DNA of 64,000 bases from Dipteronia dyeriana. Taxonomy: Eukaryota > Streptophyta > Magnoliopsida > Sapindales > Sapindaceae. The notes beneath the pieces were generated by a model, which had not been told where the DNA came from, did no database searches, and saw nothing but the letters and a program-made list of their open reading frames with translations. Both the position numbers and the translations under genes were made by a program. Every line of letters starts with the position of its first letter. Within the stretch, counting starts at the first letter, position 1. The stretch is from NCBI GenBank assembly GCA_032871835.1, contig CM065296.1, forward strand, positions 7,512,001 to 7,576,000. Direction: 5' to 3'. This document shows positions 59,096-64,000 of this stretch, in pieces.

Positions 59096-60621
59096 TAGGG
59101 GTGGGCGTTTTCAGGTTGGGTTGGGTTGGGTTGGGTTGGGTTAGAAAATTTCAACCCAACCTAACCCAACATTAATTTTCAACCCAACCCAACCTAACCC
59201 AGCATTATCGGGTTGGGTTGGGTTGATTGGGTTGGGCGTTGGATAGTACAATATAAAAATCAAGTACAAATAGGGATAAGATAAAAAGAATCATCATTCT
59301 AAATTGCTATCATAAGTCTAAACAGAGACCATATGGTTACAGATAACTATAAGCACATACAAAGGATTTAGAATTGTTAATTGTTTACTTCCATAAGGGC
59401 ACTCAACTAGAATACTTATCTAGAGGACTATATAGCGTAATATCAAGTTCTTTAATTATACTAACATGATCAAGTTCTTGTTTCTTGTCAAATATAACCA
59501 AGCACTAACCAAATAACATTGTTGCAAGTGATTATATTAGTATATCAATCATTTAATAAGATAGTGTGTTACAATAGAAAGAAACTAAAATCGATCCAAT
59601 CAATTCTTCTTATATGTTAAAACTCATATTTTTGCATTCAAATTGATAGAACATAACAATATAATAGTCTGTGTAAATCTTAATTATTGCTATTTTAAGA
59701 TTATGTCACCTACCAAGATAAACTGAAGAAACGAATCATTTCATTGAAATAACATCCAAAGAAAGAATTTAATAACAAGTCAGATTATGTACATAGAGAG
59801 ACAAAGCATTACAAGTCAGGGCAAGGAATAATACTTCCAAACATGTAACTACAACAATTATTTTGTTTTCTGCTCGACTACTAACCTCTTTCCATCCATT
59901 CTTTCTTGTAACTGTTTTTCCACAAATGAGCTTAATATCTTCATGTCCATCTATGTCTATTGGACATATATAATTTTTCAAAGATGAGAAAAGTGTAACA
60001 AGAACATTGTGTAACCCAAAAATGCAAACAAAACAAAAAAAAATAGCAAGAAAAATATACAGAAAATAGAAACAATCCCATGAATGAACACTAATCATTT
60101 CAATCATGTGATAGTTCTTTAACCAAATGTATCAGTATACTTCCGATGAACAAATTACTTTGTATCCACCTTTCCAATTTCCATGCCCTCTCTTCTTAGT
60201 TTCCAAGGTCGCACAATCTGCACCAACAAGTGAGATTTACCTTGGAGGCTGGAGCTGTGACACAGCTGGACTGAGAACTACCAAAACTATAACTGAAGAA
60301 TGAAGAGTCAAATAGAGTGAAAGACGTAAGTGGCACCGGCGTGGAGAATAGAAGAATGACACTGACTTGGAGACCTGATGAATGACATCGATTTGGAGAA
60401 ATGTAATAGAAGCGGCTGCAGTAGAGATGTATGGTGAGAGAGAAGAGATAGATGTTAGAGTTTCAAAATGAAATATGAGTTTTTTATTCAGATTTTTTTA
60501 TATATGTATATATGTCGAGTCGGGTTACGAGTTAGCAATATAACCCGACCCGACCCAACCTATCAAATTCGGGTTGGGTCAGGTCGGATTAGTCGGGTCG
60601 GGTTTAATATGCCCACCCCTA
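59096..60621. mobile_element. hAT element with 8-bp target duplication
   Basis: 1,526 bp with perfect 11-bp terminal inverted repeats TAGGGGTGGGC and the duplication GTCACATC at 59088-59095 and 60622-60629. Both ends carry GGGTTGGGTT-type repeats (59118-59240, complement at 60540-60605). No transposase found; the 112-codon minus-strand ORF at 59769-60107 has no recognised product. Confidence 0.92.
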
Positions 60622-60699
60622 GTCACATCATCGAATATTTCACGCTTTCCTCTTTTTTAAACTTTCAAACTTTCAAAAACTTTTCTCTCTCTCTTTACC

Positions 60700-62395
60700 T
60701 TCGCAAGAACCATTTTCCTATTCCTCCTTTTAAACCCATTCTTCGTCTGTTAATGTTGATTTCGAGTGACAACATTAAATGCTTGGTAGAAGGCAATGTT
60801 GTCTCAAGCTTGGCTCTTGGGAAACGGCATGAAAAGACTTAAGAAGTGAAGAATGCCTTCCTTTTCGACAGTTTCGTCACTTTGGTCGAAACGTGTCAAT
60901 CGGGTATGGCTTCTTGAACAAGCCCGAAGAACTCTTAGACTTGGTCGATGAGGACTCAGATAGAGATTCAGGGGGCATGGCAGCTGGTGGGGGCCATGTC
61001 GCAGCTGTTGGTGACCTTTCAAAAGAAATTCTTCCCTATGACTTCAAGGTCATCCCTGATTCTTCAGTCATACCGGAATCGATTGACCACCTGAAAGCCA
61101 AGTACGGCATCATTTCCAGTAACTCCATCACCGTTCCTTCTAAAGGCTACAACATCTTTTCTCCTCCCGCTAGTAAGCATCTTATCCTCATCACAGCTCT
61201 TGAAAGCGGGGTCAGGTTTCCTCTTCACCCCACCCTTCGACGGGCTCTCAATGCCCTACAACTAGCTCCCCTCAAGATGACCCCCAGCTTTTGAAGGCAC
61301 CTAATCGGCTTTATCATAATGTGAAGGGAGAAAGGTAAGATAGGGGCCCCCATGAGAGAACCCGGAGTTGAGGAGCTAGCGTACATTTTTCCAATTGGCA
61401 GCCTTTCAAGATGCCCAAGAGGTCAGCTCTATGCCAAAGCCAAAAATAAGCTCAAGTTCATTCTACCTGGAACTTCCAAGAATGACCCTTCCTAGACGGA
61501 GGATTGGGTAATAATCGGTGATGAATGGGGAAGCTCGATTTTCATTTACGAGCATGAGTTCACAATCCCTATTGCCTTCAATGACAAGCCCTCTTGGGAC
61601 AGAGACTCACTGTCTGCTGAATCTGAAACGATTCTGAAGGCTAACATGGCCAGTAATTACATGAACCGGGGGGCCATCCATTCCAGCTAAGGTTCCTCTT
61701 GCCCCAATTTTTCCTCCTTCCCAACCTAGGTCCATGATGGATATCTTCGCATCCCAAGCATCCAGAGTGTAAGGTAAGGGGACCACCACTCCTCATGTAG
61801 CTGCTACTGTTGCCACCATTTCTACTCATGTTACTCCTTCTATTGCTACTAGTGCTGCCCCCGTAGTCAGCATGTCTGATGCTCCAACAGCTCCATCTGC
61901 ATCCTCAACTCCCAAAACTACAGAAATCCTCGAGACTGCTATCACGGAGGGTCTTCATACTTGTCTACAACATCAACTAAAGTCGGTGGGAAAATATGAG
62001 GTTGTGGAGCAGTTTATTGCATCTTGCATGGGTGGTGGCCTCTCTCTGATGGCTTCAATGCCTACTAATGTCCTGATCACCAAGGGATACACTCTCTTGG
62101 TCGAGGTATCCATCTTCTTTCTTTTGTTATTGAGGTAGTTAGCTTAATTATTTACTAACTTGAACTTTGCAACTTGTAGGCTTTCAAATTTAATGTTGCT
62201 ATGAGCGATCAGGTAGCTTCACTCCGAGATCGTGTCGTAAAGGCCGAGGTCGAGGCTGAATCTACCATGGGGCTGCTAGCCCAAGCTTGATTTGGTTGAA
62301 AGACATCAGAAGGCACGGGCTGCAGTGAAGGATGAGATGGTGGATGAGTTTATGGCAAAAAGGCCCCTTGTGTTCAACTAGACTTGACATGGAAG
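60700..62395 (+). pseudogene. Gypsy-C antisense ORF, spliced, decayed
   Basis: Same protein as at 36340-38925: SSDNIKCLVEGN, IGYGFLNKPEELLDLVDE, YDFKVIPDSSVIPESIDHL, LESGVRFPLHPTLRRALNAL, YAKAKNKLKFILPG, WGSSIFIYEHEFTIP, a Thr/Ser/Ala/Pro-rich stretch, VVEQFIASCMGGGLSLMASM. Intron 62106-62179 (GT...AG, 74 bp) follows, then AFKFNVAMSDQVASLRDRVV and a stop after MGLLAQA. Frames change several times and there are stops, so it is not functional. The + strand here is antisense to the minus-strand gypsy remnant. Confidence 0.8.
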
Positions 62396-62399
62396 CTTT

Positions 62400-63060
62400 G
62401 GGGAAGGGTCCTAAGTTAATGTTTTTATTCTTTGTTCTTCATATATATAAAACCAGAAAAAGAAAGAATAATAATACAGATTGTTGATGGGTTTGTAACA
62501 ATAGTCCAAACTAATAAGTGTGAAAATCACATATATTCAACTTAATTTGTACGGTTTATACAATATAAATCTAACAACCCACCATTTGATTCCTCTTTTT
62601 TCCCACACACCACTGTCTTTCAATTGCTTTTATCTTTTTTCTCTTGGGTTTTCTCTGCACAACTTGTCAACTTGACCAGAGAGGCATCATGCCTTGTCTA
62701 TCCTGGTAAAAACTAAAAAGAATATGTACTTTTAGGCACTTGTTGCATTTGTTTTATTTGATGGACAAATTAGGCCTGAATGATATTATTAATCTTGTTT
62801 TGTGGGTTTTAAAAGAATGTGATTATATCGTCAGCTACTCAGCTTGATCACATGATATGATTATTCAACTATGTGTATGTTTTTGGTTGCCATGTATTTT
62901 GTTTGTTGATTTGTATTTGAGGAATTTCGTTTATGGGCCTCTCTTTAGCAGAAAACTTATATGTTTGTTGATTTTGTTAGGTTTTGGCTCGTATTCTCAA
63001 GTGGACCCAATGTTAACCAAACAATACTCAATTGATGTGGTACTTCCTAGAGACGTGAGA
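62400..63060. other. Unassigned AT-rich stretch
   Basis: No recognised gene. A 68-codon open frame at 62857-63063 (ending VDPMLTKQYSIDVVLPRDVR) follows a possible acceptor site but matches nothing I know. The junction between gypsy-C and the next element must be here. Confidence 0.4.
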
Positions 63061-63334
63061 TAACATTTGGAAGTTGAAGATGGTGTTTGAGGGAGGTTTG
63101 AAGACAAAGACGAAGAAAAATAGGAAAGATGTTTTCTTTTGAAAGTTCTTGTGCTAATCAGAAAAGGAAAGAGTTTGTCTTCATAAAGAATAAGAAAGTC
63201 CTATACTTGAAGGAAAATGATTTCTCCTTAACAAGAAAACTTGTCATAAATAGAAAATAGTATTTATGTGGAACAAGTAATTCTTGTACGTTTATGAGTA
63301 GAATTTTCTTTTATGTTAAACTCCCTGTAACTAG

Positions 63335-63342
63335 TATAAATA
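63335..63342 (+). promoter_or_regulatory. TATA box of the copia-N LTR
   Basis: TATAAATA, about 470 bp before the LTR end, the usual place of the U3 promoter. A transcription start about 25-35 bp downstream would be expected. Confidence 0.65.
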
Positions 63343-63815
63343 GACTTTGTATCTAGGTTATTTTGTGTGGAGAAAAAAGAACACCATGTAACATCAGAGA
63401 GTAGTAGAGAGATATGGGTGAGAGACCCGTGGGAATATCCGGGGAGGGATCTAAGGGAATATCAGTGGATCAAGTAAGAGATCCGTGGGTGATATTCAGG
63501 GGAGACCTAGGGGATATTGTGGGGTTCTTGGTAAGGATCTTGTGAGCGTGGTTTGGGGTTTGGGGTTTGGGTGTGAGAGAGAATCCTGGAATAAATGGTT
63601 ATAACAATTTATCATACAGTAGAGTTTTCTCTGTCGTCCTGACGGCCCATGGTTTTTTACCCGATTTGGGTTTTCCACGTATATCTTGTGTTGTGATTTG
63701 TTTATTTTCTCTCATCAATTTTTTATGTTATTGACGTTATTAATTGCTATGAGTTATGGGCATATATTAGGCACGACGATTCCGCGATCATCGTTTCCGA
63801 AAATAATCCAACAAT

Positions 63816-63827
63816 TGGTATCAGAGC
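63816..63827 (+). other. Copia-N primer-binding site
   Basis: TGGTATCAGAGC, an exact match to the standard plant copia site complementary to the initiator tRNA-Met, two bases after the LTR end. Confidence 0.93.
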
Positions 63828-64000
63828 CCTTGGTTGACGATGGCGATTTCAAGTCTTTACGGTATGTTGTATGAAGGACTTGGTAGCTTGGTTCGGCGAT
63901 GGTGTTTTTTACATGTCTTTACAGGAGATCGTATGGAAGACTTGATGGTATTGGGATGATGATGATGATTGCCTAGTATGGTTTAGCAAAGGAGATACGT

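Larger units (their letters stand above)
57717..62400 (-). mobile_element. Gypsy-C: minus-strand Tat-type remnant
   Basis: 3' LTR 57717-58985, then (reading to the right) the region in front of the antisense ORF, a hAT insertion and the antisense ORF on the + strand to about 62395. The gag-pol part that should follow further right is absent. The order mirrors gypsy-A. Confidence 0.78.
63061..64000 (+). mobile_element. 5' end of another copia element (copia-N), running off the window
   Basis: LTR ending CCAACA at 63813, directly before the primer-binding site and internal region. The LTR start is not fixed. No coding part is visible before the window ends. It contains GGTTTGGGGTTTGGGGTTT at about 63551-63569 and repeated GAGATC/CGTGGG words. 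Confidence 0.78.

Noticed and set aside
59117..59240. Telomere-like repeat
   Set aside because: The unit is GGGTT, not the plant TTTAGGG, and it is part of the hAT subterminal region with its complement at the other end.
59769..60107. 112-codon minus-strand ORF inside the third hAT element
   Set aside because: Hydrophobic composition but no hAT transposase motif; too short and isolated to call a gene.

Overview
This window looks like a nuclear chromosome segment of a flowering plant, probably a eudicot. It is AT-rich, has one real host gene with spliced exons at the left edge, and is otherwise filled by transposable elements nested in and cut by one another. No bacterial, organellar or CRISPR features and no tRNA or rRNA genes were seen.

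Layout. (1) 115-2192 (+): the last six visible exons of an AKT1-type voltage-gated K+ channel (end of the cyclic-nucleotide-binding domain, ankyrin repeats, KHA domain). (2) 2533-12118: a 9.6-kb Mutator-like element (MULE-1), placed 340 bp after the channel stop codon and flanked by an exact 10-bp target duplication (TTGTTTACTA). It carries a decayed transposase (+) and, pointing towards it, a decayed DUF1985/ULP-protease gene (-). Both ends have two tandem copies of the terminal repeat, poly-A/T hairpin arrays and a minisatellite. (3) About 12290-15020: remains of a second MULE of the same architecture. (4) 15797-16926 and 17037-17594: two short non-autonomous hAT elements with exact 8-bp target duplications. 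(5) 18300-27226: minus-strand Ty1/copia fragments and LTRs, including a 2.5-kb solo LTR with a 5-bp duplication.

(6) 27227-54660: a Ty3/gypsy element of the Tat type (gag, protease, RT, RNase H, second archaeal-type RNase H, integrase, then a spliced antisense ORF). A solo copia LTR sits in its protease region, and a whole copia element (39072-54254) is nested in its 3' LTR. The copia element itself carries two solo LTRs of its own family (39928-42358 inverted, 50991-53418 direct) and a Tat-type LTR insertion (45080-46771). (7) 54661-57270: a third MULE-derived piece with a DUF1985 gene containing an expanded TTC/GAA tract. (8) 57271-62400: a copia LTR fragment and a minus-strand Tat gypsy remnant whose antisense ORF has the same intron as the copy in (6), cut by a third hAT element (59096-60621). 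(9) From about 63.1 kb: the 5' LTR, TATA box and primer-binding site of another copia element that runs off the window.

Almost all transposon coding regions have stop codons or frameshifts, so only the K+ channel is likely to make a host protein. The most unusual theme is the repeated MULE design: two convergent genes (transposase and DUF1985/ULP), each starting next to a minisatellite whose unit is shared between the two ends of one element but differs between elements. All family assignments come from reading translations by eye; no database search was possible.
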